Positions 1-7,450 of a DNA stretch of 51,080 nt are shown here, in pieces. Origin of the DNA: Gammaproteobacteria bacterium (lineage in GTDB: Bacteria > Pseudomonadota > Gammaproteobacteria > Acidiferrobacterales > Sulfurifustaceae). The translations under genes and the position numbers were made by a program. The first letter of the stretch is position 1; each line of letters starts with the position of its first letter. The DNA lies in contig JACQFZ010000031.1 in the NCBI GenBank assembly GCA_016199745.1, positions 1 to 51,080 of the forward strand, read 5' to 3'. Below the pieces are notes generated by a model, which had not been told where the DNA came from, made no database searches, and saw nothing but the letters and a program-made list of their open reading frames with translations.

Positions 1-551
1 AGGGCGATTCCGGGCATGGCGGTCAGCGTTCCGGACGAGACCCACAGTGGCCGCCATCGAATCGGAACGCTGACCGCCATGCGTCCGGAATGCTGACCGC
101 CATCAAATCGGAAAGGTGGCCGGCTTGGGCCGGTGCGCGCAATGTACGCGCCGGAGCAAAAATGTACCCCTGAAGCGGCCGAATTCCTCGGTCGCGCCGG
201 TGCAAAAGTGTACCGGCCAAACCGCCCTCATCTACGCTGGAGGATTCCAGAACGGACGGGGGTCGGAGGGTGTACAGCGTGGAAATATATCAACGCGTGC
301 GACGTGCGTGTCACGTCGAGGGCATGAGTGTTCGCGAAGCCGCCCGGCAGTTCGGGCTGCATCGTAAGACCGTCAAGAAGATTCTGCAGTTCTCCCTTCC
401 GCCGGGCTATCAGCGTTCTCGACCGGTTCGGTCGCCCAAGCTCGGCGGATTCACCGCGATCATCGACGCCATCCCGGCCGACGATAAACAGCGTCCGAAG
501 AAACAACACCACAGCGCCAAGCGCATCCGCGTGCCGACGAATCCTCGATAA
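1..551 (+). mobile_element. Remnant of an IS21-family element (end plus truncated istA)
   Basis: The stretch carries the repeated short motifs typical of IS21-family termini, followed by the start of an istA-like gene. An 18-bp motif reading CGGAACGCTGACCGCCAT lies at 63-80, is repeated with one change at 86-103, and occurs inverted at 16-33. A second motif, GCAAAAxTGTACC, lies at about 155-169 and 201-214. Two motif types side by side suggest parts of two related elements joined together. The element is cut off at the left by the window edge and at the right after about 93 codons of istA. No istB gene is present. Confidence 0.65.
270..551 (+). pseudogene. Truncated IS21-family transposase IstA (N-terminal fragment)
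   Basis: The reading frame starts at a GTG with GGAGG just upstream. It encodes the N-terminal helix-turn-helix of IstA: the stretch EGMSVREAARQFGLHRKTVK at about residues 17-36 is the usual DNA-binding segment. A full IstA is roughly 400-500 residues with a DDE catalytic core; here the frame ends after 93 residues, so the catalytic domain is missing and the product cannot transpose. The homology seems to fade near residue 85, which marks the deletion point. It is the only recognisable gene of the element. Confidence 0.7.
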
Positions 552-939
552 AGAGTACCGATTCTGTTCGAGGGCCGGATGCCGGTCCGATAACGAGATA
601 GCCGGTTACACGGAATTTTTTACACCCTCCGATTTAGGCGTGCCGGTTTCAGGAACTGATCACGCGTTGGATTTCGCTGTGCTCAACCCGACCTACCACT
701 GTCACGTTTATTAAGGTGCATCGTCATGACGTCGACAGCACGATCAACAATGAAACGTGCTGCTTGGATCGGTTCGCCGAGCGGCGTAGAGTTGATCGGT
801 TAAAGCGGAACTTGTGTGACGTCAGGGATGGTCTCCGTGTCGCGCGTCGCGTTCCTGTATTTACACTTCGTCCCGTCTTAGCAAGGCGAAGGTCGGTAGA
901 TCTCAGTGTTAGCGGTACGGTTTCGTGAGGTAAATAGTC
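552..939. other. Intergenic stretch, no gene recognised
   Basis: This AT-richer stretch lies between the istA fragment and the small NG-repeat gene. Short open frames on both strands have no recognisable family features. The last 40 bases contain the GTGAGG ribosome-binding site of the downstream gene. I see no terminator hairpin or clear promoter pair. It is probably decayed accessory DNA. Confidence 0.5.
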
Positions 940-1128
940 ATGCGCAATATTCTTACAGTTTGTGTTTTTTGTTCTTCGGTCGGTGTCGCTGCAACATCCG
1001 TCGCAGGCGAGACGGCAAATGGACTGTCCATAAACGGCATTACTTACAACGGCACCAATTGGAACGGCACGAGTCTTCAGCCCGTGCCCTCTACTGCAGC
1101 TGCCATCAGCGACGAAACGCCAGTTTAG
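940..1128 (+). CDS. Small secreted protein with Asn-Gly repeats, apparently cut short
   Basis: The 62-residue product has a signal-peptide-like start (residues 1-22, hydrophobic, ending VAG) followed by an NGLSINGITYNGTNWNGTSL tract in which NG recurs every five to six residues. Such NG-repeat tracts occur in larger exported proteins of unknown role. GTGAGG sits about nine bases before the ATG, so translation is plausible. The frame stops with TAG at 1126-1128, yet the same frame stays open for about 40 more codons and still looks protein-like (GFTLERAEVVGGQLF). I infer that a premature stop truncated a longer gene. Function is unknown. Confidence 0.4.
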   Translation: MRNILTVCVFCSSVGVAATSVAGETANGLSINGITYNGTNWNGTSLQPVPSTAAAISDETPV

Positions 1129-1165
1129 AGACAAAAGAGCGCGGTGGCTGAAGGCAGCACCGGGT

Positions 1166-1366
1166 TCACGCTCGAACGCGCAGAAGTTGTGGGAGGGCAG
1201 CTTTTTCGAGAGATGTTTTACCGGAGGAGGTTCGCCCAGCGATCACGATAAGCGAAGTGGGCTCCAACCCACCCGTTATGACATCTAAGCCAGTAAATCC
1301 GGTGGATGGCCCAGGAATACACTGTTCAGTGCGTACACGTTTATCTAGGTCTTCGATAAACTCCAT
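1166..1366 (-). pseudogene. Fragment of a DnaB-like replicative helicase
   Basis: The 66-residue frame matches the start of the RecA-like domain of DnaB helicases: STGFTGLDVITGGLEPTSL, then a Walker A motif GRTSSGKTS. A full DnaB is about 450 residues with an N-terminal primase-binding domain and a long C-terminal ATPase. Only about 50 residues around the P-loop are kept here, so no activity is expected. It is probably a leftover of a phage or plasmid replication gene in the decayed island. Confidence 0.6.
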
Positions 1367-1492
1367 AACGGAGTTGTAAAAGGCTCGGGGCTGGGATCCT
1401 CGGGTTCGGCGCTATTGCTGTCACCGTTGGAAATCATTCAACCCCCTGTCCATGATCCCAAGCTATTTAGCGGCCATCTCGGTTTCAGAAAA

Positions 1493-1813
1493 CTAAGCTG
1501 CCTTCACCACTGTCCGGATGTCCACATGGAGCGTCTTTTTAAGCGCCACCAAAATGGCCGACAAATTCTCCATCGTGGGGTTGCCGGACTTGGAGAGCAT
1601 GCGGTGCAGGCTCTTGCTTGATTTGTGAATCTTCTTAGAAAGTGCTTCAAATCCCACTGTGGCGTTTACGAGGTCACGTAGGATGAGCTTTGCTGTTTCC
1701 GGCTCACCGTTGAGAAAAAGCGTGAGCGCTTCATCGAGAAGCGCCTGCGCGAACGCTGGATCGCGATTCGCACGCGCGACCACCGATTCTTTAAAATCTC
1801 GGGTCAGTGCCAT
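1493..1813 (-). CDS. Antitoxin of a HigB/HigA-like type II module
   Basis: The 106-residue protein contains an XRE-type helix-turn-helix toward the C-terminus: residues about 57-96 include LSKKIHKSSKSLHRMLSKSG followed by NPTMENLSAILVAL. Proteins of this shape, encoded just downstream of a RelE/HigB-type toxin, act as antitoxins that bind both the toxin and their own promoter. The start codon lies three bases after the toxin stop, with GAGGTG inside the end of the toxin gene as ribosome-binding site. Toxin-first order is typical of higBA. The protein appears complete. Confidence 0.8.
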   Translation of the reverse strand: MALTRDFKESVVARANRDPAFAQALLDEALTLFLNGEPETAKLILRDLVNATVGFEALSKKIHKSSKSLHRMLSKSGNPTMENLSAILVALKKTLHVDIRTVVKAA

Positions 1814-1816
1814 ATA

Positions 1817-2155
1817 TCACCTCGGTTTCGTTTCCTTCACTTTCCGTCGCTTGTAATCTTCCCAAAGCGCAATAGCGCGCTCGATATCTTTCTGCTGCCC
1901 CTTCTTTGTGCCGCCACCCAACAGAACGATTATCTTGAGACCATCCTTCGCTAGGTAGATCCGATAGCCAGGCCCCCAATCAATTCGATACTCGCCGATT
2001 CCGCGAAACCATTTCATGTTCGACAGATTGCCTTGTGCCATGCGCAGGTTGGCGACCGTCACCTTGGCAGCTGCCGCGGCATCCAGTCTTCCGAACCATT
2101 CAGCATACGGGCTCGTTCCGTCTTCGCGGAGAAGCTCGAGGACTTGAAAGGTCAT
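1817..2155 (-). CDS. RelE/HigB-like toxin (phage-derived Gp49-like family)
   Basis: The 112-residue product matches the short RelE/ParE-superfamily killer proteins that pair with a downstream XRE antitoxin: [20 protein letters not shown] at the start, [20 protein letters not shown] in the middle, and a basic tail after [15 protein letters not shown]. Members of this superfamily usually cleave mRNA at the ribosome. The gene looks intact. There is no Shine-Dalgarno sequence before the ATG, and promoter-like AT-rich sequence and a palindrome begin only nine bases upstream. The mRNA may therefore be nearly leaderless. Confidence 0.8.
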   Translation of the reverse strand: MTFQVLELLREDGTSPYAEWFGRLDAAAAAKVTVANLRMAQGNLSNMKWFRGIGEYRIDWGPGYRIYLAKDGLKIIVLLGGGTKKGQQKDIERAIALWEDYKRRKVKETKPR

Positions 2156-2163
2156 AAATTTAT

Positions 2164-2181
2164 AGTAACTTATATGTTACT
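2164..2181 (-). promoter_or_regulatory. Candidate operator and promoter of the toxin-antitoxin module
   Basis: AGTAAC-TTATAT-GTTACT is an inverted repeat with perfect 6-bp arms and a 6-bp spacer, located 9-26 bases before the toxin start. On the minus strand it overlaps TATAAG and TATAAA boxes that could serve as the -10 element. Antitoxins of this class commonly repress their own promoter by binding such a palindrome. The assignment is inferred from position and symmetry. Confidence 0.5.
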
Positions 2182-2259
2182 TTTATTCAAGCGCAATGAA
2201 CTCCTCAGTTGCGCTACTCCACATCTTTTCTAACTGTGCCGTAGACACGCAGCCTCTCT

Positions 2260-2823
2260 ATGCCTAACACCGACCGACTAGGAGGGCACCATGTCAAAAA
2301 ACTCGCACGCCCGGCATCACGGATGGTTCTTTTTGCGATAAACACCGGACTGCGGGATAGCTGCGTGTGCGGATTAATGTGGCAGTGGGAAATTGCCGTA
2401 CCGGAAGTCGGCAGAAGCGTATTCGTGATACCACGAGAAGCGTTCAAGTCCAACCGATCGCACGTAGTGATACTGAACGACGTGGCATGGTCGATCGTGC
2501 GGACCCATCGCGGAAAGCATCCGATCTGGGTGTTTCCGTACCATGGGCGGCGAGTTAATCACATGAACAATACCGCGTGGAAGCTCATGCGCGCACACAC
2601 GGGCTTACATGCCGTTCGCATCCATGACTTTCGCCATACGTTTGCCACCCGCCTGCGCGCCGCCGGCGTATCGGCGGAAGATAGGAATGCGCTGCTTGGG
2701 CATTCGAACAACTCCATGGCGGATCACTACGCCAGTGTCGATATCGGACATCTGTTGATGCAGGCGAATCGGATTTTGAATCGAGCGGCAACACGTACGG
2801 TGTTACGTGTCGCTAATGGCTAG
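2260..2823 (+). pseudogene. Tyrosine recombinase (integrase), C-terminal catalytic part only
   Basis: The frame encodes the catalytic domain of a phage/island integrase. The first Arg is in NTGLRDSCVCGLMW, the HxxR box is HDFRHTFATRL, the GH pair is in LLGHSNNSMADHYA, and the Tyr nucleophile is in the same segment. The N-terminal arm-binding and core-binding domains (roughly 150-200 residues) are missing, so the gene is very probably inactive. It points toward and ends 72 bp from the 3' end of tRNA-Lys, the usual position of an integrase beside its attachment site. Confidence 0.75.
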
Positions 2824-2895
2824 TCGGACGAGCTGTGGATAAAGGGTCCCGCAGGCAGAAATTATGAATTTCTGTGGGTTGTAAGTCATTGAAAG

Positions 2896-2971
2896 TGGTG
2901 GGCCGTGCGTGAATCGAACACGCGACAAACTGGTTAAAAGCCAGCTGCTCTACCGACTGAGCTAACGGCCC
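2896..2971 (-). tRNA. tRNA-Lys (anticodon UUU)
   Basis: Read on the minus strand, the 76 bases fold into a standard cloverleaf. The acceptor stem is GGGCCGT paired with ACGGCCC, the D-arm contains AGCTCAGTCGGTAGAGC, the anticodon stem-loop is CTGGC-TTTTAAC-CAG with anticodon TTT, and the T-arm contains GTTCGATTC. The discriminator base is A, and the 3' CCA is encoded. The 3' half of this gene is a likely island attachment site, given the integrase remnant directly beyond it. Confidence 0.95.
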
Positions 2972-3260
2972 ATAGGGGATGGGCAACAAAAAGAGCGCGG
3001 ATTATCCAGGGGGCATTAAGGGCTGTCAAACGGTAATCCTTTGCCTTTCGACAGGCGCGGGGCCCGTTTATGGCATTACCTCCGTGGAGTGCCAAAAAAC
3101 CGCGATAATAGCGGCAAAAACAGCATCAGTGCCGAGCCGCCGCGCACCACAACACCTCCCTTCTTTGGGCCGGCAACTCATTGACTATTCCTCTCGATAA
3201 AAGAGCTCAGAGTACATGCCAGCGGGCCTGCCCCTCTTACTCCTCCTTCCAATACATTCG

Positions 3261-3288
3261 TTTTAAGGAAAACTACTCAGCGAAAAGC
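3261..3288 (+). repeat. Leader element copy 1 (diverged)
   Basis: The copy reads TTTTAAGGAAAA, then ACTACTCAGCGAAAAGC. It shares the TTAAGGAAA core and the AGCGAAAAGC box, at the same spacing, with the copies at 3513 and 5332. Confidence 0.5.
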
Positions 3289-3424
3289 AATAGAAACTTA
3301 GCGGTCAAGTCGCGAACATCAAGTACATCAGTATCAAGCGTGCCGCGTCCTGCCCTTAAAATTTTCTCCTTAACCAGCGGGTAACTTTAGTCAAGACCAG
3401 CACTACTGGCCCTTTTTTTCGCCT

Positions 3425-3460
3425 CCCTTAAGGAAACCACTAACGCAAAAAAGGCAGCGG
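3425..3460 (+). repeat. Leader element copy 2 (diverged)
   Basis: The copy reads CCCTTAAGGAAACCACTAAC, followed by GCAAAAAAGGCAGCGG. The CTTAAGGAAA core and the CACT box are conserved; the AGCGAAA box is altered. Confidence 0.5.
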
Positions 3461-3512
3461 TCTCGCAACACGTGTCGATCAAACTATGTCAAGGCACGAT
3501 CGTTCTAAGGCG

Positions 3513-3578
3513 TTTCCTTAAGGAAAGGCACTGAGCGAAATCAGGCTATAGCTGTTGTAGCATCGCGACGCTCTGACT
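3513..3578 (+). repeat. Leader element copy 3, with a perfect 14-bp palindrome
   Basis: TTTCCTTAAGGAAA at 3513-3526 is a perfect palindrome. It is followed by GGCACTGAGCGAAA, and after a gap by GTTGTAGCATCGCGACGCT. The copy at 5332 conserves both flanks over about 65 bases. It lies about 80-150 bp before the first CBM6 start codon, so a promoter, operator or 5' UTR role is plausible. Confidence 0.6.
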
Positions 3579-3660
3579 CATCAATACAACTGCCCTTCTC
3601 GTTGATGAGGTATCAATTTTTCCGTCCACAGTCTGTGCCATTACATGGAGGTCGTTTGTT

Positions 3661-5247
3661 ATGCCAAAAATATTAAGAACGTCTAGGGGGGTTGGGACTA
3701 CCGCGCTACTTGCGGTGCTTGCGAGTCTACCGTCAGCTGCGTTCGCAAACCCATACATACAGTTCAATAACTTTATTCCGGGGATTGTCGAGGCGGAACG
3801 GTTTGAAGACGGCGGCGAAGGTGCCGCCTATCACGACCTCACTCCCACCAACGAACCGGGGGCCTTCCGTCCTGGCGGCGTCGATATCGAACAGACGTCG
3901 GATGTCGGAGGAGGTTATGACATCGGTTGGGTGAAACCCGGCGAATGGCTTAACTACAGCGTGATGGCTCACGTCGACGGGCGCTTTTCGATCGGTGTTC
4001 GGTATGCCGCGCAAGGAGACGGCGGCAAGATGCACATCGAGCTCGATGGCGTGAATATCACCGGCACACTCAATCTAACCGACACCGGCGGCTGGCAGAA
4101 ATGGAAAACGTTGTGGGTTCACAATATTCCTATCACGACTTCTGCTAATTCCATGCGCCTCGTATTCGACAGCGGCAACACTCAAGGCTGGTTGGCGAAT
4201 ATTAATTACGTCGAGTTCCGTAATCCGAACGATCCGTATGTTCCCTATTCCGGCCACATACCTTTGGTTCCGGCCAGGGTACAAGCGGAAAACTTCACTC
4301 GAGGCGGCGAGGGCATCTCTTATCACGACAGCACGCGGAGAAACGAGCCGGGCCAATACCGCGTCAACGAAGGCGTGGATATCGAGCAGACAACCGACGC
4401 TGGTGGTGGTTACGACGTCGGCTGGGTGACTCCCGGTGAATGGCTACAGTACATCGTACGCCCGACTCGCTTTGGCTCTGTAACGGCCAAAATTCGTTAC
4501 GCCGCCAAAGGCTTCGGTGGAATCATGCATATCGAGCAAGGCGGAGTTGACATAAGCGGCCCCATCCAGCTTCCAGACACCGGCGGCTGGCAGACATGGC
4601 GAACGGTGGAGACAAAACCGATGACCGGCCCGTGGGGTCCCATGCACCCTGACTACCCACACGAATTTCGTCTCGTCTTCGATAGCGGCAATCCAGAAGG
4701 TTGGCTCGCCAATATCAATTGGGTGCAATTTAATGACGCCCGTGACAGTTATCAAGGGGGTGATCACTTCCCTTATCTTCAAGGGCAGCACGAAGCGGAG
4801 CACTTCGACTGGGGCGGCGAAGGTGTTGCTTATCACGACACGACGGAAGCAAACGAGCCGGCCGGATTTCGAATCGCTGAAGGGCCGGATATCGAGTTCA
4901 CGTCCGACGAGGGTGGCGGCTTCGATATCACTGGGATCAAACCTGGCGAGTGGCTGGAATACACCAAGCTCGTGTTTCCGACCAATAACTACGCCGGAAT
5001 TTACACCTTCGAAATCCGCTACGCGTCCCTTGGCGACGGCGGCACCATGCATATTGAGTTCGATCGCGCCGACAAAACCGGGCCGATCCAGCTGACCAAT
5101 ACCGGCGGCTGGCAGACCTGGAAGACCATCACCATCCGCGACGTACACCTCCCCGCAGGTGCCGAAAAAATGAGGCTTGCGTTCGATCGCGGTAACACGC
5201 AGGGCCGGCTCGCCAACATCAATTGGGTGCGGATAACTGAACAATAG
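3661..5247 (+). CDS. Secreted protein of three CBM6 carbohydrate-binding modules
   Basis: The 528-residue protein has a signal peptide (about 1-29, ending PSAAFA) and then three family 6 carbohydrate-binding modules at about 38-187, 206-357 and 376-524. Each repeats the same series of landmarks: an AE(R/N/H)F segment, GGEGxxYHD, DIExTxDxGGGxD, GxxxPGEWLxY, a TGGWQxW aromatic site and a terminal (W/R)LANIN(Y/W)V strand. CBM6 modules bind beta-glucans, xylans or related glycans. No glycosidase, anchor or dockerin is visible, so it would act as an exported lectin-like binder. The start at 3661 is supported by ATGGAGG upstream, a leader shared with its paralogue at 5484. The second module has a Pro-rich insertion near 320-335. 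Confidence 0.85.
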   Translation: MPKILRTSRGVGTTALLAVLASLPSAAFANPYIQFNNFIPGIVEAERFEDGGEGAAYHDLTPTNEPGAFRPGGVDIEQTSDVGGGYDIGWVKPGEWLNYSVMAHVDGRFSIGVRYAAQGDGGKMHIELDGVNITGTLNLTDTGGWQKWKTLWVHNIPITTSANSMRLVFDSGNTQGWLANINYVEFRNPNDPYVPYSGHIPLVPARVQAENFTRGGEGISYHDSTRRNEPGQYRVNEGVDIEQTTDAGGGYDVGWVTPGEWLQYIVRPTRFGSVTAKIRYAAKGFGGIMHIEQGGVDISGPIQLPDTGGWQTWRTVETKPMTGPWGPMHPDYPHEFRLVFDSGNPEGWLANINWVQFNDARDSYQGGDHFPYLQGQHEAEHFDWGGEGVAYHDTTEANEPAGFRIAEGPDIEFTSDEGGGFDITGIKPGEWLEYTKLVFPTNNYAGIYTFEIRYASLGDGGTMHIEFDRADKTGPIQLTNTGGWQTWKTITIRDVHLPAGAEKMRLAFDRGNTQGRLANINWVRITEQ

Positions 5248-5262
5248 TGAAATTGCTTTGCG

Positions 5263-5294
5263 AAAGGCCAGCTGAATACTGGCCTTTCTTTTTT
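5263..5294 (+). terminator. Intrinsic terminator of the first CBM6 gene
   Basis: The 9-bp stem AAAGGCCAG / CTGGCCTTT has a short loop and is followed by CTTTTTT. A nearly identical hairpin recurs at 7818-7851. Confidence 0.9.
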
Positions 5295-5331
5295 CGATCC
5301 GACAAGTACCCACAATATAAAGTGTGAGGAG

Positions 5332-5397
5332 TTTCCTTAAGGGAACCCACTAAGCGAAAAGCGGCGACAGTCGTTGTAATGTCGCGACGCTTGACGC
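5332..5397 (+). repeat. Leader element copy 4, upstream of the second CBM6 gene
   Basis: The copy starts TTTCCTTAAGGGAA and continues CCCACTAAGCGAAAAGC, then GTCGTTGTAATGTCGCGACG. Alignment by eye with copy 3 shows conservation over about 65 bases, including the downstream GTTGTA...TCGCGACGCT block. It sits about 90-150 bp before the 5484 start codon, the same offset as copy 3 has from its gene. Confidence 0.6.
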
Positions 5398-5483
5398 GGG
5401 GACGCAACCGTCCTTCTTGTCCACGCGCCATTTTCACACCCTTCTCTTAAATTTTCCGTGGCACTCACATGGAGGTTATTGTC

Positions 5484-7061
5484 ATGCCAGAGATTTCGAG
5501 AGCCGCCGGTCGAGTCGCGATTATCGCGCTACTTTTGACCGGCGTCCTTTCATCCACCGTTGCAATCGCTGCCCCTTATCTACGCCAACCCAATTACATT
5601 CCCGGGATTCTTCAAGCAGAACGATTCGATGAAGGTGGCGAAGGTGTCGCCTATCACGACAGCACGATCAAAAACGAACCCGGCCAATTTCGCGCAGAAA
5701 GCGTCGACATCGAGAAGACGGCGGATTGCGGTGGCGGTTACGACGTCGGCTGGGTAACGCCGGGTGAATGGTTGCAATACAGCGTGCGAATTGACGTCGA
5801 CGGACAGTATGCGATCGGCGTGCGCTATGCCGCGAAAGGATACGGCGGGCAGATTCATATCGAAGCGGACGGTGCAAACGTCACCGGCCCAATTGATTTG
5901 CCGGATACCGGCGGCTGGCAAAGATGGCAGACGTTATGGGTGAATGACATTCCATTATCGCAATATAACCAGACGCTACGCGTCGTGTTCGATAAAGGCA
6001 GTGCCGAAGGTTGGCTAGCGAATTTCAACTTCATCGAAATTCGCAACCTGCACGATCCACAACCACCCTTCAGCGGCTACGCGCCACTGCTGCCCGCCAA
6101 GGTGCAAGCAGAAAAATTCGACAAAGGCGGCGAAGGCGTCGCCTATCACGACAGCACGCCGCAAAACGAGCCGGGTAAATATCGCGTCAAGGAGGGCGTC
6201 GATATCGAGCGCACCGCCGATAGCGGTGGCGGTTACGATGTCGGCTGGGTCACGCCCGGCGAATGGCTCGAATATACGTTACGCAACAATCGCAACGGCT
6301 TTATCACCGCGCAGATACGGTACGCGGCAAAAGGTCCGGGCGGAACGATGCACATCGAGCTCGACGATACCGACATCACCGGTCCCATTGAGTTAGCGGA
6401 TACCGGCGGCTGGCAAACCTGGAAAACCGTCGAGGCCCGTTTGAATACCTTGTCACCGCTACACCCGGGCGGACTCATTACCCCGCGCCTGGTATTCGAC
6501 AACGGCAACCCAGAAGGCTGGCTCGCCAATATCAACTTCGTGCAGATCAACAACGTGCGTGAAAATTATCCGGAGAATGAAAACACGCCCTACTTAGAAG
6601 CGCAGTTCGAGGCCGAGCATTTCGACTGGGGCGGCGAAGGCGTCGCCTATCACGATACGACCGAGGCGAACGAGCCGGGCGCATTCCGATCGTCCGAAGG
6701 CCCGGATATCGAAGTCACGCAAGATGAAGGTGGCGGCTTCGACGTCGGTTGGATCAAGCCCGGCGAGTGGTTGTTGTTCACGACGTACCACCCATTCGAT
6801 GACGTTGAGCTTTATACCATCGAAGTCCGTTACGCCTGCCTTGGTGACGGCGGCACTATGCATATCGAATTCAATGGCGTTGATAAAACCGGACCCATCG
6901 AGCTGACGAACACCGGCAGTTGGAAAACATGGAAGACCATCACCATTCCAAACGTTCCGCTCGCCGTCGGTGCCGCCGACATGCGACTCGCTTTCGATCG
7001 CGGTAACGCGCAAGGCTTGTTGGCGAATATCAATTGGGTGCGGATAACCGGGCAACGATAA
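5484..7061 (+). CDS. Secreted triple-CBM6 protein, paralogue of the preceding gene
   Basis: The 525-residue product has a signal peptide (about 1-29, ending VAIAA) and three CBM6 modules with the same landmarks as its neighbour: GGEGVAYHD three times, GEWL three times, GGWQ twice (GSWK in module 3), and WLANIN or LLANIN at each module end. There is no catalytic or anchoring domain. A start 15 bases earlier is open, but the ATG at 5484 keeps the ATGGAGG leader as ribosome-binding site, exactly as in the upstream paralogue. The pair is clearly a tandem duplication that took its regulatory leader with it. The substrate cannot be told from sequence; secretion and glycan binding are inferred from the family. 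Confidence 0.85.
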   Translation: MPEISRAAGRVAIIALLLTGVLSSTVAIAAPYLRQPNYIPGILQAERFDEGGEGVAYHDSTIKNEPGQFRAESVDIEKTADCGGGYDVGWVTPGEWLQYSVRIDVDGQYAIGVRYAAKGYGGQIHIEADGANVTGPIDLPDTGGWQRWQTLWVNDIPLSQYNQTLRVVFDKGSAEGWLANFNFIEIRNLHDPQPPFSGYAPLLPAKVQAEKFDKGGEGVAYHDSTPQNEPGKYRVKEGVDIERTADSGGGYDVGWVTPGEWLEYTLRNNRNGFITAQIRYAAKGPGGTMHIELDDTDITGPIELADTGGWQTWKTVEARLNTLSPLHPGGLITPRLVFDNGNPEGWLANINFVQINNVRENYPENENTPYLEAQFEAEHFDWGGEGVAYHDTTEANEPGAFRSSEGPDIEVTQDEGGGFDVGWIKPGEWLLFTTYHPFDDVELYTIEVRYACLGDGGTMHIEFNGVDKTGPIELTNTGSWKTWKTITIPNVPLAVGAADMRLAFDRGNAQGLLANINWVRITGQR

Positions 7062-7121
7062 AAAATTTCGCGGCGCGTTAGCTCTTTCTTCGCCCGCCCT
7101 ACTTACAGGGGAGAGCTGAAG

Positions 7122-7247
7122 ATGGAAACGGTTGCAAGGATGGCTCATTGCGCCGATGTACCTCCTCACAAAGCAAAACCAATCTGCTTTGGCCACAAAA
7201 GGTGTGTGTACACGTGCGCAGTTTTGTATGCCGAGTCCACTCTCTGA
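7122..7247 (+). CDS. Possible small Cys-rich ORF of 41 residues
   Basis: A GGGGAGAG ribosome-binding site lies about seven bases before an ATG that opens 41 codons with four cysteines (MAHCADVPPHK, ICFGHKRCVYTC). I recognise no family. It stands alone in an otherwise gene-free stretch (7062-7410) upstream of a terminator, so it may be real, but length and context give weak support. The rest of that stretch shows nothing recognisable. Confidence 0.2.
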   Translation: METVARMAHCADVPPHKAKPICFGHKRCVYTCAVLYAESTL

Positions 7248-7410
7248 GCAGCCCGTCTCTAGGTAATTATCCTTAGGCTAAATGTCTTAACAGCAAAGAT
7301 GATTGATAGTTGTAGTTTGAATCCTGAGTATTCGCAGATAACGAAACATGACTCGAGTACTTAGCCTCGATTTCCGAAATAATACGGAGCAACAGAGTCA
7401 GCAATATTTA

Positions 7411-7439
7411 CCGGACCGCTGGATAGCGGCCCGTTTTTT
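7411..7439 (+). terminator. Probable intrinsic terminator
   Basis: CGGACCGCT pairs with AGCGGCCCG (one mismatch) around a GGAT loop and is followed by TTTTTT. No convincing gene directly precedes it; it may end the second CBM6 transcript or a lost gene. Confidence 0.65.
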
Positions 7440-7450
7440 GATGATGCATT

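Larger units (their letters stand above)
2972..3660 (+). other. Long non-coding leader region upstream of the first CBM6 gene
   Basis: Nearly 700 bases between tRNA-Lys and the first CBM6 gene have no credible reading frame. The right half holds three copies of a repeated element with the core CTTAAGGAAA followed by an AGCGAAA-like box, listed separately. The last 20 bases contain the ATGGAGG ribosome-binding site shared with the second CBM6 gene. The left part, 2972-3250, shows nothing recognisable. Confidence 0.6.

Noticed and set aside
4444-5313. 289-codon minus-strand frame over the first CBM6 gene
   Set aside because: It is the antisense of conserved CBM6 modules and repeats only because the modules do; no start signals.
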